DNA of 64,000 bases from the NCBI RefSeq assembly GCF_017545445.1, contig NZ_JAFWOM010000013.1, positions 1-64,000 of the forward strand, written 5' to 3'. This DNA comes from Fibrobacter sp. Lineage in GTDB: Bacteria; Fibrobacterota; Fibrobacteria; Fibrobacterales; Fibrobacteraceae. The notes beneath the pieces are model-generated. The model saw only the letters and a program-made list of their open reading frames with translations, did not search any database and was not told where the DNA came from. A program made the position numbers and the translations under genes. Below, one piece after another: positions 50,168-58,609 of the stretch; the first letter of the stretch is position 1; every line of letters begins with the position of its first letter.

Positions 50168-50863
50168 CTAGTCTTTAAGGCAACGAACTGAGATGCCTAT
50201 ACACTTGTAGCTTGAGGATAAGTCCGCCCGATCGCTTCTGTAGAACAATGATAAGTTGTAATCTATTTTGCTGTCTTTCTCGGTGGAACTCCAGATAAAC
50301 GCATTAGTGCCTTCGTTTATGCTTCTTTCTTCACAGGTTCTATTGCCGCTTGGAAGGGCTGTAAAGTGATAAGAGTTCTTGTCGCTACCTTGCATGTACC
50401 AATTTCCAGCTTTAATGAACTTCCCTGCAAAAGCAACACTTCCGACTGAGTTGATAAACGTCATCCATTCGGTTGAGTCTGGTAGGTGCCAGCCCTCAGG
50501 GCACACTCCGCGTACAGGGTGTTTGGGTGAACAAGCCGATTCGAAACCGCATCCTTTTCCGTTCACGTCCCTTGAGCCTGCACTATCCATTGCTGCTGCC
50601 CATGTGTAAAGACGACCGTACTGATCGCAATATTTAGAGGAATCGTTATAACAATAACTATTAGTGGATTCATAGTTCAGATTTTGGGCCATCCAGGTCT
50701 GCGTGCCGATGGTGACGGTTCTGTAAGTTTGTCCATCGCGTGAATCCGTCATGGAGTCCGTAACCACAGTCGATGGGTCTATACGGAATGTCACAGATGA
50801 AAGATTTATAGGGCCTGAATAAACACTGCTGCTGGATGCTTTTGAACTTTTGCGAGAATACAC
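50168..50863 (-). CDS. FISUMP (Fib_succ_major, TIGR02145-type) domain protein, 5'-truncated
   Basis: 231 residues from a GTG at 50863. From ~45 it matches the Fibrobacter succinogenes major paralogous domain: DGQTYRTVTIGTQTWMAQNLNY, CDQYGRLYTWAAAMDSAG, VCPEGWHLPDSTEWMTFINSVG, SGNRTCEERSINEGTNAFIWSSTE and GISVRCLKD at the end. Paired Cys suggest an extracellular disulfide-bonded fold. Normally a signal peptide and Ser-rich linker precede this domain; here only KSSKASSSSVYSG remains and the sequence upstream is intergenic repeat. Probably truncated and perhaps not expressed or exported. Role unknown. Confidence 0.75.
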   Translation of the reverse strand: MYSRKSSKASSSSVYSGPINLSSVTFRIDPSTVVTDSMTDSRDGQTYRTVTIGTQTWMAQNLNYESTNSYCYNDSSKYCDQYGRLYTWAAAMDSAGSRDVNGKGCGFESACSPKHPVRGVCPEGWHLPDSTEWMTFINSVGSVAFAGKFIKAGNWYMQGSDKNSYHFTALPSGNRTCEERSINEGTNAFIWSSTEKDSKIDYNLSLFYRSDRADLSSSYKCIGISVRCLKD

Positions 50864-50877
50864 AAATGTGTAAGCCG

Positions 50878-51022
50878 ACCTCGGAACAAGTCCGGGGGGA
50901 CATTGTTGCAGAAATGTGTTTGGCGTTATGGCCCGATGGGCCTATAATAGCACAAATGCGTAGGTTGAGAGTCGCGGCCAAGCTTGCTTGGACATGACCG
51001 AGAGTCCGAGGGATGGGATTGG
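50878..51022. repeat. Repeat-derived sequence upstream of the FISUMP fragment
   Basis: Contains CCTCGGAACAAGTCCGGGGGGACATTG (palindrome family) and TTGAGAGTCGCGGCCAAGCTTGCTTGGACATGACCGAGAGTCC, related to the element inserted in mnmE. Confidence 0.55.
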
Positions 51023-51162
51023 GTGTTCCTTTAAATTAAGCAAATTTTTTTGAAAGCGTATCACTTGAAAAATAAAAAGTGTTCCCAAGGTGTTCTTTTT
51101 CACACATTCTAAAAGGAACAGGCCGCGTTACACTGTATTTTTCAAAAAATAAGTGTTCCCAA
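51023..51162 (+). promoter_or_regulatory. Cluster of TGTTCC/GGAACA boxes upstream of the TIGR02147-type gene
   Basis: TGTTCC at 51023-51028, 51080-51085 and 51154-51159, GGAACA at 51115-51120, TGTTCT at 51091-51096. AAGTGTTCCCAA occurs twice exactly (51077-51088 and 51151-51162), 74 bases apart. Candidate operators, perhaps autoregulatory. Confidence 0.5.
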
Positions 51163-51192
51163 AAAACTCAAAAAAAATTAGATTTACTGTTG

Positions 51193-52062
51193 ATGAACGT
51201 ATATGCCTACTACAATTATCGAAAGTACCTTCAGGACTACTACGAGTATCGTAAGTCCGTGCAGAGGTATTTCTCGTACCGGTCTTTTGCAAAGAAGGCT
51301 GGGTATTCCTCGTCTGGTCTTTATTTGGACCTGATTCGTGGTCGCAAGTCGCTCACGCAGCAGATGATCCCGAAGTTTATTGCCGCCCTAGGTCTTAACG
51401 AAAGGGAAGGCCGCTATTTCGCTTTGATGGTCGATTTTACGCATGCGACGACGGCTTCTTCCAAACAGCAGATTTTCGACCAGATGTCGGCGCTGCTCCC
51501 GCGTACTATCAAGAACTTGACCAAGAACCAGCAGGAATATTACAGCAAGTGGTATTACGTTGTCGCCCGCGAAGCTCTTGCCGTCTTGAAGATTAACGAC
51601 AAGAACATTCAGGAACTTGCGCTCTTCTTGAATCCGAAAATATCTCTTCCGCAGGCAAAGCAGACGATCCAGCTCCTCCTCGATTTGGGACTTATAGAGC
51701 TCGGCGAAGATGGATTCTACCATTCCGTAAACAAGGCAATTACGAATGGCAGTGAAATCGCCCCGCTTTTCGTTCATCAGTTCCAAAAACAGATGATTGA
51801 CTTGGGCAAAGATGCGTTAGATCACTACAGCACCGAACGCAGAAATGTATCTTGTATGACGATGAGTGTCTCGGCGCAGGGATTGGAACGCATCATCAGC
51901 AAGATTGACCTCTTCCGCAAGGAAATCGTGGATATTGTCCGTTCTGATGAGGGTGAATCCATGGTTTGCGAATTGAATATCCAATTCTTCCCGCTGAGTA
52001 AGGAGAAGCTTGCTCTTCCTCCGGAAACGGATGCAGAGGAGGGTGTTGATGAGATTGGATAA
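51193..52062 (+). CDS. TIGR02147-family (Fibrobacter-type) putative regulator
   Basis: 289 residues from ATG 51193. The start MNVYAYYNYRKYLQDYYEYRK and following FSYRSFAKKAGYSSSGLYLDLIRGRKSLTQQMIPKFIAALGLNEREGRYFALMV match the TIGR02147 family, abundant in Fibrobacter and typically paired with surface proteins. The second segment reads like a Cro/XRE-type helix-turn-helix, and QAKQTIQLLLDLGLIELGEDGFYH like a winged helix, so a DNA-binding role is likely. It overlaps the next lipoprotein gene by 14 bases and lies behind repeated TGTTCC boxes. Confidence 0.78.
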   Translation: MNVYAYYNYRKYLQDYYEYRKSVQRYFSYRSFAKKAGYSSSGLYLDLIRGRKSLTQQMIPKFIAALGLNEREGRYFALMVDFTHATTASSKQQIFDQMSALLPRTIKNLTKNQQEYYSKWYYVVAREALAVLKINDKNIQELALFLNPKISLPQAKQTIQLLLDLGLIELGEDGFYHSVNKAITNGSEIAPLFVHQFQKQMIDLGKDALDHYSTERRNVSCMTMSVSAQGLERIISKIDLFRKEIVDIVRSDEGESMVCELNIQFFPLSKEKLALPPETDAEEGVDEIG

Positions 52063-53452
52063 GATTTATATAGGGCTGTTTTCAGCGCTGTGTGCTTGCA
52101 TGCTCGCTTGTACTGGCGAGAATGGAGGCGTGGCGGGTACTGTTACGGATACGGGCAATACGATTGCTACGGGTATTGTAACTCGTAGCGATGGTTCGCC
52201 TGCTGTTTCTGCTTTGGTTCGCATTGCTCGTGAGCCTGTTGCCGGGGATTCTCTCGCGAAGATTGATTATATCCAGACGAAGACGGACTCGCAGGGCGTG
52301 TATTCGTTCGATTCTGTGCTGGTGGATACGTTCCAGCTGGCGGTGATTGATGCCGAACATAAGGAAGTATCGTACAAGCCGCGTGCTATAAGGAATTCCG
52401 GTGCGATGGATAGCATCAAGCTGGAGAAGGCTGCGGTGTTCAGCAGTGTCCTTTACTATGAGAACGTGACCGAACCTTCTGTGGCGGTCGGGTCTCATTT
52501 CGAGGTGTTTATGCCGGGCACTCCGTTCTCGCAGAGCGTGTTTGCCGGGGATTCTTTCTCGATGCTGATTCCTGCCGGTTCTTGGTGGTTCGGGTTCTGT
52601 CCGGGCGATCCGCAGATTGTGGCTCGTCTTACGGATTCCGGCATTGCGGATTCGTTAATTTATCGTACATGGAATATGGACGGCAAGGTAAAATCGGGCG
52701 ATACGCTTTCGAAGGGGCCGTTTATCTGGAGTACGACGATGGAAGTCGATTCCTTGATTAAGGAAGAGGAACGCAAAAAGAAAGAGAAAAAGCCTGCGTA
52801 TTTGTCTGGCACTGTGAAGTGCAATGAAAAACTTTGTTCGAATGTACAGGTGGAAATGATTACGGACTTGTACGGCTTTAACTTTATCGATGGTGATTCC
52901 ATCAGGTTTGTGGTACAGACGGTGACGGATAGTGATGGTCGTTGGTTCTTGCCGGTGCCGGATTCGATTCCGTATGATAGTCTTCGCATGGAATACCGGA
53001 TGTTGGACAAGAACGGAAAGGTGACGTTGGCGGGAGTCAGCCGCTATGTGCTTGCGACAGAACTCAAAAAAGTCAAGGATACGCTTTCGGTGGGCATGAC
53101 CGAGCTTGCCAAACCGTCTGTTCTGGTGAGCGGAGTTCTGGTAGTCATTGACGGACGAGATTCAACGCAATCCAGTAACTGTATGGCGAACAGCGTGGTT
53201 GTTGGCTTGAAGGGCACTAGCCATTTCGTAAGAGAAATGGTTTGCAACTTGCTGAAAATTGAAAACCTTCCGGCGGGTGGGCACGACATTGTTCTCTATT
53301 CTGGCGACCCGAAGGTGGTGAAATCGATTCAGGATGCTGGTGTTGACATGGATGATTATGTGACCATTACGCATGTGCAATTGCCCAAAAACGATACGCT
53401 TGCCCAACAATGGCTAACTTATGAACCGCCAACTTTGCAATCCATAAAATAA
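52049..53452 (+). CDS. Lipoprotein with carboxypeptidase-regulatory-like domains
   Basis: 467 residues from ATG 52049 (GAGGAGG upstream, inside the previous gene). Signal peptide ending ACMLAC. The domain after it, ATGIVTRSDGSPAVSALVRIARE...TKTDSQGVYSFDSVLVDTFQLAVIDAE, is a CarboxypepD_reg-like beta-sandwich. A second one starts at ~260 (LSGTVKCNEKLCSNVQVEMITDLYG...TVTDSDGRWFLPVP) and a possible third near 390 (VLVSGVLVVIDGRD). Mature protein is thus a string of beta-sandwich modules on the cell surface or in the periplasm. Translationally coupled to the TIGR02147 gene, which likely controls it. Confidence 0.75.
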   Translation: MRLDKIYIGLFSALCACMLACTGENGGVAGTVTDTGNTIATGIVTRSDGSPAVSALVRIAREPVAGDSLAKIDYIQTKTDSQGVYSFDSVLVDTFQLAVIDAEHKEVSYKPRAIRNSGAMDSIKLEKAAVFSSVLYYENVTEPSVAVGSHFEVFMPGTPFSQSVFAGDSFSMLIPAGSWWFGFCPGDPQIVARLTDSGIADSLIYRTWNMDGKVKSGDTLSKGPFIWSTTMEVDSLIKEEERKKKEKKPAYLSGTVKCNEKLCSNVQVEMITDLYGFNFIDGDSIRFVVQTVTDSDGRWFLPVPDSIPYDSLRMEYRMLDKNGKVTLAGVSRYVLATELKKVKDTLSVGMTELAKPSVLVSGVLVVIDGRDSTQSSNCMANSVVVGLKGTSHFVREMVCNLLKIENLPAGGHDIVLYSGDPKVVKSIQDAGVDMDDYVTITHVQLPKNDTLAQQWLTYEPPTLQSIK

Positions 53453-53467
53453 TTTTCAAAATACCCC

Positions 53468-53496
53468 TTGCAGGAATTGAAATTATTTTCTAAAAT
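53468..53496 (+). promoter_or_regulatory. Sigma-70-type promoter of tRNA-Gln
   Basis: TTGCAG (53468-53473), 17-base spacer, TAAAAT (53491-53496); tRNA begins 13 bases later. Confidence 0.75.
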
Positions 53497-53509
53497 TGGT
53501 GCGCACTGA

Positions 53510-53580
53510 TGAGCTATGGTGTAACGGTAGCACAACAGATTCTGACTCTGTTTGTCTAGGTTCGAATCCTGGTAGCTCAA
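53510..53580 (+). tRNA. tRNA-Gln (anticodon CUG)
   Basis: 71 nt. Acceptor TGAGCTA / TAGCTCA pairs perfectly; anticodon stem ACAGA/TCTGT encloses TTCTGAC with anticodon CTG; T-loop TTCGAAT. CCA not encoded. Confidence 0.94.
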
Positions 53581-53586
53581 CTAAAG

Positions 53587-53624
53587 ACTCTTTGCTCTTA
53601 CTCCTGAGCAGAGAGTTTTTTATT
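53587..53624 (+). terminator. Terminator of tRNA-Gln
   Basis: ACTCTTTGCTC-N8-GAGCAGAGAGT, 11-bp stem with one G-T pair, followed by TTTTTT. Confidence 0.88.
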
Positions 53625-53756
53625 TTTAGGTCAATAGGCGTTAGGGATTAGGTGTTAGGTTGGAATTTGCGGCTACGCCGTTTGTTATAGTCGTGCGGAG
53701 CACGAGATAATATTCCTATATCCTGTAACCTACAACCTAATACCTATATTTACATC

Positions 53757-54524
53757 ATGGAATTTTTCGATTATTTTGAAGAGATTTACGCGGAGCGCTG
53801 GCCGTCGCTTTTGGAATCGTTGAAGGGTGAAGGCTGTGCGACAAAGCTCCAGTTTGCGGAATCGCTCGAGCCATATTTTTTGGATGAAGCGTCTGTATTT
53901 GCTGCAAAAGCTCTTGGCGTGGAGTCTGGGATGGATGTGCTCGACATGTGCGCTGCTCCGGGCGGAAAGTCGCTTGTGATAGCTTCGATGCTCAAAGGGG
54001 AGGGGACGCTCCAGTGCAATGACCGTTCCCCGGATAGAAGACTCCGTTTGCAGCATGTGCTCGAAAATTCCTTGCCGGAGTCCTGGCGTTCGATTATCAA
54101 CGTGACGGGTTACGACGGCGTGAAGTTCGGGATGCACAAGAAAGAATGTTACGATCGCATTTTGCTCGATGCTCCATGCTCGTCGGATAGGCATGTGCTC
54201 AATTCTCCGTCGCATCTTGAAGTATGGTCGGTCAAGCGCGTGAAGCGGCTTTCTGTGGAACAGGGGTCGCTTTTGGCGTCGGCGGTAGATGCTCTGCGCC
54301 CAGGGGGCGAGTTGATTTACGGGACTTGCGCGCTTTCGCCGCTTGAAAATGATGCCGTGGTGGCGAAAATTTTGAAAAAACGCAAGATGATGGAATTTGT
54401 TCGTATCGAAGAATTGCCGGAGGGTGCTGACCGTACGGAGCTCGGCGTTCATATTCTGCCGGACAAAGCTCATGGTTGCGGCCCCATTTACTGCGCGAAG
54501 ATGAGAAAAAAAGTAAGTGGTTAG
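53757..54524 (+). CDS. RsmB/RsmF/NOP2-family m5C RNA methyltransferase
   Basis: 255 residues, compact. SAM-binding motif I VLDMCAAPGGKSLVIASML, motif IV LLDAPCSSDRHVL with one conserved Cys and motif VI YGTCALSPLENDAVV with the catalytic Cys: the two-cysteine signature of rRNA/tRNA m5C methyltransferases. It lacks an N-terminal NusB-like and a C-terminal PUA domain, so it resembles the short NSUN4-like type; the target cytosine is unknown. The last residues (KKVSG) are translated from a TAAGTGGTTAG intergenic repeat. Confidence 0.85.
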   Translation: MEFFDYFEEIYAERWPSLLESLKGEGCATKLQFAESLEPYFLDEASVFAAKALGVESGMDVLDMCAAPGGKSLVIASMLKGEGTLQCNDRSPDRRLRLQHVLENSLPESWRSIINVTGYDGVKFGMHKKECYDRILLDAPCSSDRHVLNSPSHLEVWSVKRVKRLSVEQGSLLASAVDALRPGGELIYGTCALSPLENDAVVAKILKKRKMMEFVRIEELPEGADRTELGVHILPDKAHGCGPIYCAKMRKKVSG

Positions 54525-54717
54525 TAAACAGTGGTTAGTAGGCAGGAATGAATTTAGTGATTAGTATGCAGTGGTTAGGCCATTAGGCCGTAAACAGGGC
54601 GGCTTTGCCGCGATTATAAATCTTAACCTCTAACCACCAACCACTTTTAATTTACCTCCCTAATCACCACCCACTAATCACTAACCACTTAAAATGCTAT
54701 ATTTCCCATTGTAAATA
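54525..54717. repeat. Intergenic TTAGTGG-type repeat tract
   Basis: Tandem TTAGTAAACAGTGGTTAG units, GGCGGCTTTGCCGCG, then CTAACCACCAACCAC units on the opposite sense. No gene seen before the trx promoter region. Confidence 0.6.
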
Positions 54718-54729
54718 GGAGAATGTTTT

Positions 54730-55053
54730 ATGGCAGCCTTGAATCTTACAGCTAAATCTTTTGATGAAGTTATTTCTTGTGGTCAGCTTGTATTTGTTGA
54801 CTTTTGGGCGACTTGGTGCCGTCCGTGCATGATGATGGGACCGGTCGTTGAAGATCTTGCGCAGGAATTTGACGGTCGTGCTGTTGTCGCGAAAATCAAT
54901 GTCGATGACGAAGGGGTTTCGAATATCTGTGCACGTTTTGGCATCACGAATATCCCGAATATGAAACTGTTCAAGAACGGTGTCGAAGTGGGTAACGTTG
55001 TCGGCGCCGTGCCGAAGGCTACATTGAAGAACTTGATTGAAAAAAATCTGTAA
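54730..55053 (+). CDS. trxA: Thioredoxin with WCRPC active site
   Basis: 107 residues, full thioredoxin length. VFVDFWATWCRPCMMMGPVVEDLA (C30, C33), VAKINVDDEG, FGITNIPNMKLFKNG with the cis-Pro region Ile-Pro, and GAVPKATLKNLI. The active site is WCRPC rather than WCGPC; Arg between the cysteines is uncommon and may shift the redox potential. No signal peptide, so it acts as a cytoplasmic disulfide reductant. GGAG precedes ATG 54730. It is followed 45 bases later by hisF. Confidence 0.92.
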   Translation: MAALNLTAKSFDEVISCGQLVFVDFWATWCRPCMMMGPVVEDLAQEFDGRAVVAKINVDDEGVSNICARFGITNIPNMKLFKNGVEVGNVVGAVPKATLKNLIEKNL

Positions 55054-55098
55054 TAGGTTTTGAGTAGTGAGTCACGTCTAACCTCTAACCTCTGTAAT

Positions 55099-55890
55099 AT
55101 GCTCACGAAACGTTTAATTGTCTGTTTGGATGTCCGTAACCGCAAGGTCACGAAGGGTGTAAAGTTTAAGGGAAATATCGACATTGGCGATCCGGTTGAA
55201 ATGGGAGCCCGTTACAGCGATGACGGTGTCGATGAACTTGTCTTTTACGATATTACGGCGAGTGCCGAGAATCGTCCGTGTGATATGGAAATGATTCGCC
55301 AGATTGCGAAGCGTGTGTTTATTCCGTTTGCCGTTGGCGGCGGTATCCGCAACTTGGACGACATGCATGAGGCTCTCCTCGCTGGCGCCGAGAAGGTGAG
55401 CGTGAACAGCCTTGCTGTGTTGCACCCGGAAATTATTGCCGAAGGTGCGAAGGCTTTTGGACGCCAATGCATTGTGCTCGGCATGGATGCGAAATTTGTG
55501 GGCGTTTCGGACAAGATTCCGAGCGGTTACGAAGTGTTCATTCGCGGTGGCCGTCAGGCGATGGGCATTGACGCTCTTGAATGGGCTAAGCGGGCCGAAG
55601 AGCTTGGTGTGGGCGAAATTTGTTTGAACTCCATTGATACCGATGGCGTGAAAAATGGTTACGAACTCACGATTACGGATATGATTGCAAAAGCGGTGCA
55701 GGTGCCCGTGATTGCTAGTGGCGGTGCGGGAACTCCGGCTCACATAGTCGATTTGTTCCGCAAGACGAGTGCCGATGCGGCTCTGGTTGCTTCTATGGTG
55801 CACTTTGGTGATTACACGGTGCCAGGAATTAAAGGCGAAATGCTTGCGGCGGGGATTCCTGTTCGCAAGAAAATGAACGGCGAGGTTTAG
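55099..55890 (+). CDS. hisF: Imidazole glycerol phosphate synthase cyclase subunit
   Basis: 263 residues from ATG 55099; the 13 residues before it in frame come from repeat-like sequence. (beta/alpha)8 barrel: KRLIVCLDVRNRKVTKGVKF (catalytic Asp), ELVFYDITASAENR, FAVGGGIRNLDDMHEALLAGAEKVSVNS, EICLNSIDTDGVKNGYEL (second catalytic Asp) and VIASGGAGTPAHIVDLF with ALVASMVHFGDYT. It makes IGP and AICAR from PRFAR with ammonia supplied by HisH. No hisH or other his gene is nearby; trxA and tldD flank it, with a 1-base gap to tldD. Confidence 0.93.
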   Translation: MLTKRLIVCLDVRNRKVTKGVKFKGNIDIGDPVEMGARYSDDGVDELVFYDITASAENRPCDMEMIRQIAKRVFIPFAVGGGIRNLDDMHEALLAGAEKVSVNSLAVLHPEIIAEGAKAFGRQCIVLGMDAKFVGVSDKIPSGYEVFIRGGRQAMGIDALEWAKRAEELGVGEICLNSIDTDGVKNGYELTITDMIAKAVQVPVIASGGAGTPAHIVDLFRKTSADAALVASMVHFGDYTVPGIKGEMLAAGIPVRKKMNGEV

Positions 55891-55891
55891 A

Positions 55892-57292
55892 GTGAATCCA
55901 GAAGTTGCCGTAAAGATTTTTGAAGCTGGCAAAAATGCCGGCGCTGACTTTGTTGAAATTTTTGAAGAAGAAACTCGCAGTTCAAGTCTTGGCTTGAAAG
56001 ACCGTCAGATAGAAACGGCAACAGCGGGCACGGAATACGGCATTGGCGTTCGTCTTTTGTACGGAACGGAAGTGCTGTACGGCTTTACGAGTGACGATAG
56101 CGAAGAAGCTTTGTTGAAGCTCGTTAAAACGCTTGCGTTCGGGCGAATTGCATCTGCTGCCGGTGGCGTGGGGTCTGCTTCGAAACCTTTTGAATTTGCT
56201 CCCGAAAAACGCGTTTGCGATTTCAATCAAGCCGCTTACCAAGACCCGCGTGTGCTGGGTCAGTCGATGAAACAGGATTTCTTGTTCCGTGCGGATAAGG
56301 CGGCTCGTGAACTTTCTCCGAAAATTGCGCAGGTGGGGGCTAGCGTTACGGACAGTTGCACTTCCATTTCGCTTTTGAACAGCGAAGGTTTGCATCTTGA
56401 AATGACTCGCGGTCGCTTGCGTGTGAACGTGAACGTGACAGCGACTGACGGAACGGAACGCCTGACGACGCACGAAGCGCCGGGCGCTTTAGGCGGTTAT
56501 GAACTTTTGGCAAATTACTCTCCAGAAGCTTTAGCGACAGTTTGTGGCGACCGCGTTTTGCGCATGCTAGATGCAGGCTACATCGCTGGCGGCCAGATGC
56601 CGGTGGTGATGGGCAACGGCTTTGGCGGCGTGATTTTCCACGAAGCTTGCGGCCATCCGCTGGAGACGGAATCGGTTCGTCGCCATGCAAGTCCGTTCTG
56701 CGGAAAGATTGGCGAAGCTATCGGGCAGCCGTGCCTTACCGCTATTGACGACGGCACGATGGACGGCGTGTGGGGGAGTCTCAAGTACGATGACGAGGGA
56801 ACACTGACGCAGCGTACGACGCTGATTGAAAACGGCATTTTGAAAACGTACATGAGCGATCGCGTGGGGGCTGCTGAAGTCGGTATTGCCCGCACGGGAA
56901 GCGCTCGCCGCGAAAGCTACAAGTATGCACCTGTGAGCCGCATGCGCAATACGTTTATCGCTCCGGGCAAGGATTCGCTCGATTCCATGATTGCAAGCGT
57001 CGATAACGGACTTTATGCTGCGCGCATGGCCGGCGGTTCTGTGAACCCGGCGACGGGCGAGTTCAACTTTGCGGTCGATGAAGGTTATGTTATCCGCAAC
57101 GGCAAGATTTGCGAACCCGTTCGCGGCGCAACGCTTATCGGTAAAGGTCATGAAATCATGCCGCGCATCAGCATGGTCGGGACGGATTTTGAACAGGCCG
57201 CAGGCGTTTGCGGAGCCTCGTCTGGACACGTACCGGTAACCGTCGGACAACCATCCATTAAGGTCGATCAAATTCTCGTCGGAGGACGATAA
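55892..57292 (+). CDS. tldD: TldD/PmbA-family zinc metalloprotease (TldD)
   Basis: 466 residues from GTG 55892, one base after the hisF stop. N-terminal domain AGADFVEIFEEETRSSSLGLKDRQIE; the metal site is VIFHEACGHPLETESV (HExxxH-type), with GTMDGVWGSLKYDDEGT and the C-terminal VGTDFEQAAGVCGASSGHVPVTVGQPSIKVDQILVGG, diagnostic of TldD rather than PmbA/TldE. TldD works with TldE to unfold and cleave peptides such as microcin precursors and CcdA; no tldE is nearby. The transcriptional link with hisF appears coincidental. Confidence 0.94.
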   Translation: MNPEVAVKIFEAGKNAGADFVEIFEEETRSSSLGLKDRQIETATAGTEYGIGVRLLYGTEVLYGFTSDDSEEALLKLVKTLAFGRIASAAGGVGSASKPFEFAPEKRVCDFNQAAYQDPRVLGQSMKQDFLFRADKAARELSPKIAQVGASVTDSCTSISLLNSEGLHLEMTRGRLRVNVNVTATDGTERLTTHEAPGALGGYELLANYSPEALATVCGDRVLRMLDAGYIAGGQMPVVMGNGFGGVIFHEACGHPLETESVRRHASPFCGKIGEAIGQPCLTAIDDGTMDGVWGSLKYDDEGTLTQRTTLIENGILKTYMSDRVGAAEVGIARTGSARRESYKYAPVSRMRNTFIAPGKDSLDSMIASVDNGLYAARMAGGSVNPATGEFNFAVDEGYVIRNGKICEPVRGATLIGKGHEIMPRISMVGTDFEQAAGVCGASSGHVPVTVGQPSIKVDQILVGGR

Positions 57293-57344
57293 TACAAGAC
57301 TTAACTGGGTTGGGCTAAAGCCCCCAACTCTTTGGCTCGGTTAT

Positions 57345-57366
57345 AAAAATGAGCCAGCTCATTTTT
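57345..57366 (+). terminator. Possible terminator after tldD
   Basis: AAAAATGAGC-CA-GCTCATTTTT inverted repeat followed by GC. Another hairpin (GTTGGG...CCCAAC) precedes it. The rest of 57293-57577 holds a CTCACTTCGTTCGGAATGACAG repeat element. Confidence 0.45.
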
Positions 57367-57434
57367 GCAACACTCGCCTTCTGAGTTGTCCTCACTTCGT
57401 TCGGAATGACAGTGCTCATAATGAAAAAAATGGA

Positions 57435-57459
57435 AAAGCCCTTCTAAGAGGAGGGCTTT
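57435..57459. terminator. Hairpin in the tldD-gpsA convergent region
   Basis: AAAGCCCTTCT-AAG-AGGAGGGCTTT (one G-T); the minus strand side is followed by TCCATTTTTTT. Confidence 0.55.
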
Positions 57460-57525
57460 GGTGTATTATGGGTTGTCGTTTAAATAAAGTACAAAACTAT
57501 TTCGAATAAAACAAGTTTTTGCACT

Positions 57526-57555
57526 CAAAAAAAATAGCTCGGCTAATTAGCCGAG
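57526..57555 (-). terminator. Terminator of gpsA
   Basis: Minus strand CTCGGCTAATTAGCCGAG (perfect palindrome) followed by CTATTTTTTTT, 23 bases past the gpsA stop. Confidence 0.82.
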
Positions 57556-57577
57556 ATTTACAACTTTAAAATAGGTT

Positions 57578-58609
57578 TTATGCCCAGTTTTCGGCCTTGA
57601 GTTCGCGGCCCCAGATTTCCTTGACCACGTCTTCGACCTTGCGGTTCTCAAAGAGCATCTGATAGACGGCTTCGACAATCGGCATTTCGACGCCAAGCTT
57701 TTTCGCGAGCGCGCGCGTGCTGCGGCAGGTCGGGACACCTTCGGCAATCATCTTCATGCCGGCAAGCACTTGGTCGAGCGTTTCGCCTTTGCCGATGTGT
57801 TCGCCCACGTAGCGGTTGCGGCTATGCTGCGAAAGGCACGTCACGATGAGGTCGCCCATGCCAGCGAGGCCTGCAAACGTTTCGGGCTTTGCTCCGAGCG
57901 CTCTGCCCAAGCGGCACATTTCCGCTTGACCGCGAGTGAGGATGGCAGCGCGAGTGTTGTCGCCAATCTTGAACTTGCCACTAGCTTCGAGTCCATAAAG
58001 CACGCCGGAGGCAATGGCAATCACGTTCTTGACAGAACCGCACAGTTCCACGCCGATGATATCCGTAGATGTATAGACGCGTAGGTAAGAGCAGCTCATC
58101 GCCTTCTGCACAATCTTTGCAGAATCTTCGTTCACGCAAGCAGCGACAATGGCTGTAAGCACGTGGCGGCTCACTTCTTCGGCGTGAGACGGGCCGCTAA
58201 AGGCTACCATTTTGTCTTCGGTAAGCCAAGGCACCTTTTCGAGAATGACTTCGCTCATGAGTTGATCGGAGCCTTCGAGAATGCCCTTCGTAGCGCAGAC
58301 CACAATCGGTTCTTTGCCTTTTTCTGGAGTCCAGGAGCCGAGGTTTGCAGCGACACCCGCCATGAACTGAGACGGAACCACAATCAAAACCATATCGCAA
58401 CCGTTCAGTGCGGCATGCATGTCGGTCGTGTATTTAAAATCAGCTGGGAAAATAACACCGGGGAGCTTGTCCTTGTACTGGTGTTCGGTAGAAAGCAAAT
58501 CTACTTCTGCTTGTGAATTGGTCCAAAAAGTAAGTTCGTTCTTGTTTTCGTAAACAACCTGGCCGAGCGTAAGACCCCAGCCGCCAGTACCTAAAACTGT
58601 AATTTTCAT
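57578..58609 (-). CDS. gpsA: Glycerol-3-phosphate dehydrogenase (NAD(P)+)
   Basis: 343 residues. Rossmann motif ITVLGTGGWGLTLGQVV, VVPSQFMAGV, VCATKGILEGSDQLMSEV, FSGPSHAEEVSRH, catalytic Lys in CGSVKNVIAIASG and GLAGMGDLIVTCLSQHSRNRYVGE, all GpsA hallmarks. It reduces dihydroxyacetone phosphate to sn-glycerol 3-phosphate for phospholipid synthesis. PlsY, which uses the product, is encoded 366 bases upstream on the same strand, a logical though repeat-interrupted neighbourhood. Confidence 0.96.
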   Translation of the reverse strand: MKITVLGTGGWGLTLGQVVYENKNELTFWTNSQAEVDLLSTEHQYKDKLPGVIFPADFKYTTDMHAALNGCDMVLIVVPSQFMAGVAANLGSWTPEKGKEPIVVCATKGILEGSDQLMSEVILEKVPWLTEDKMVAFSGPSHAEEVSRHVLTAIVAACVNEDSAKIVQKAMSCSYLRVYTSTDIIGVELCGSVKNVIAIASGVLYGLEASGKFKIGDNTRAAILTRGQAEMCRLGRALGAKPETFAGLAGMGDLIVTCLSQHSRNRYVGEHIGKGETLDQVLAGMKMIAEGVPTCRSTRALAKKLGVEMPIVEAVYQMLFENRKVEDVVKEIWGRELKAENWA

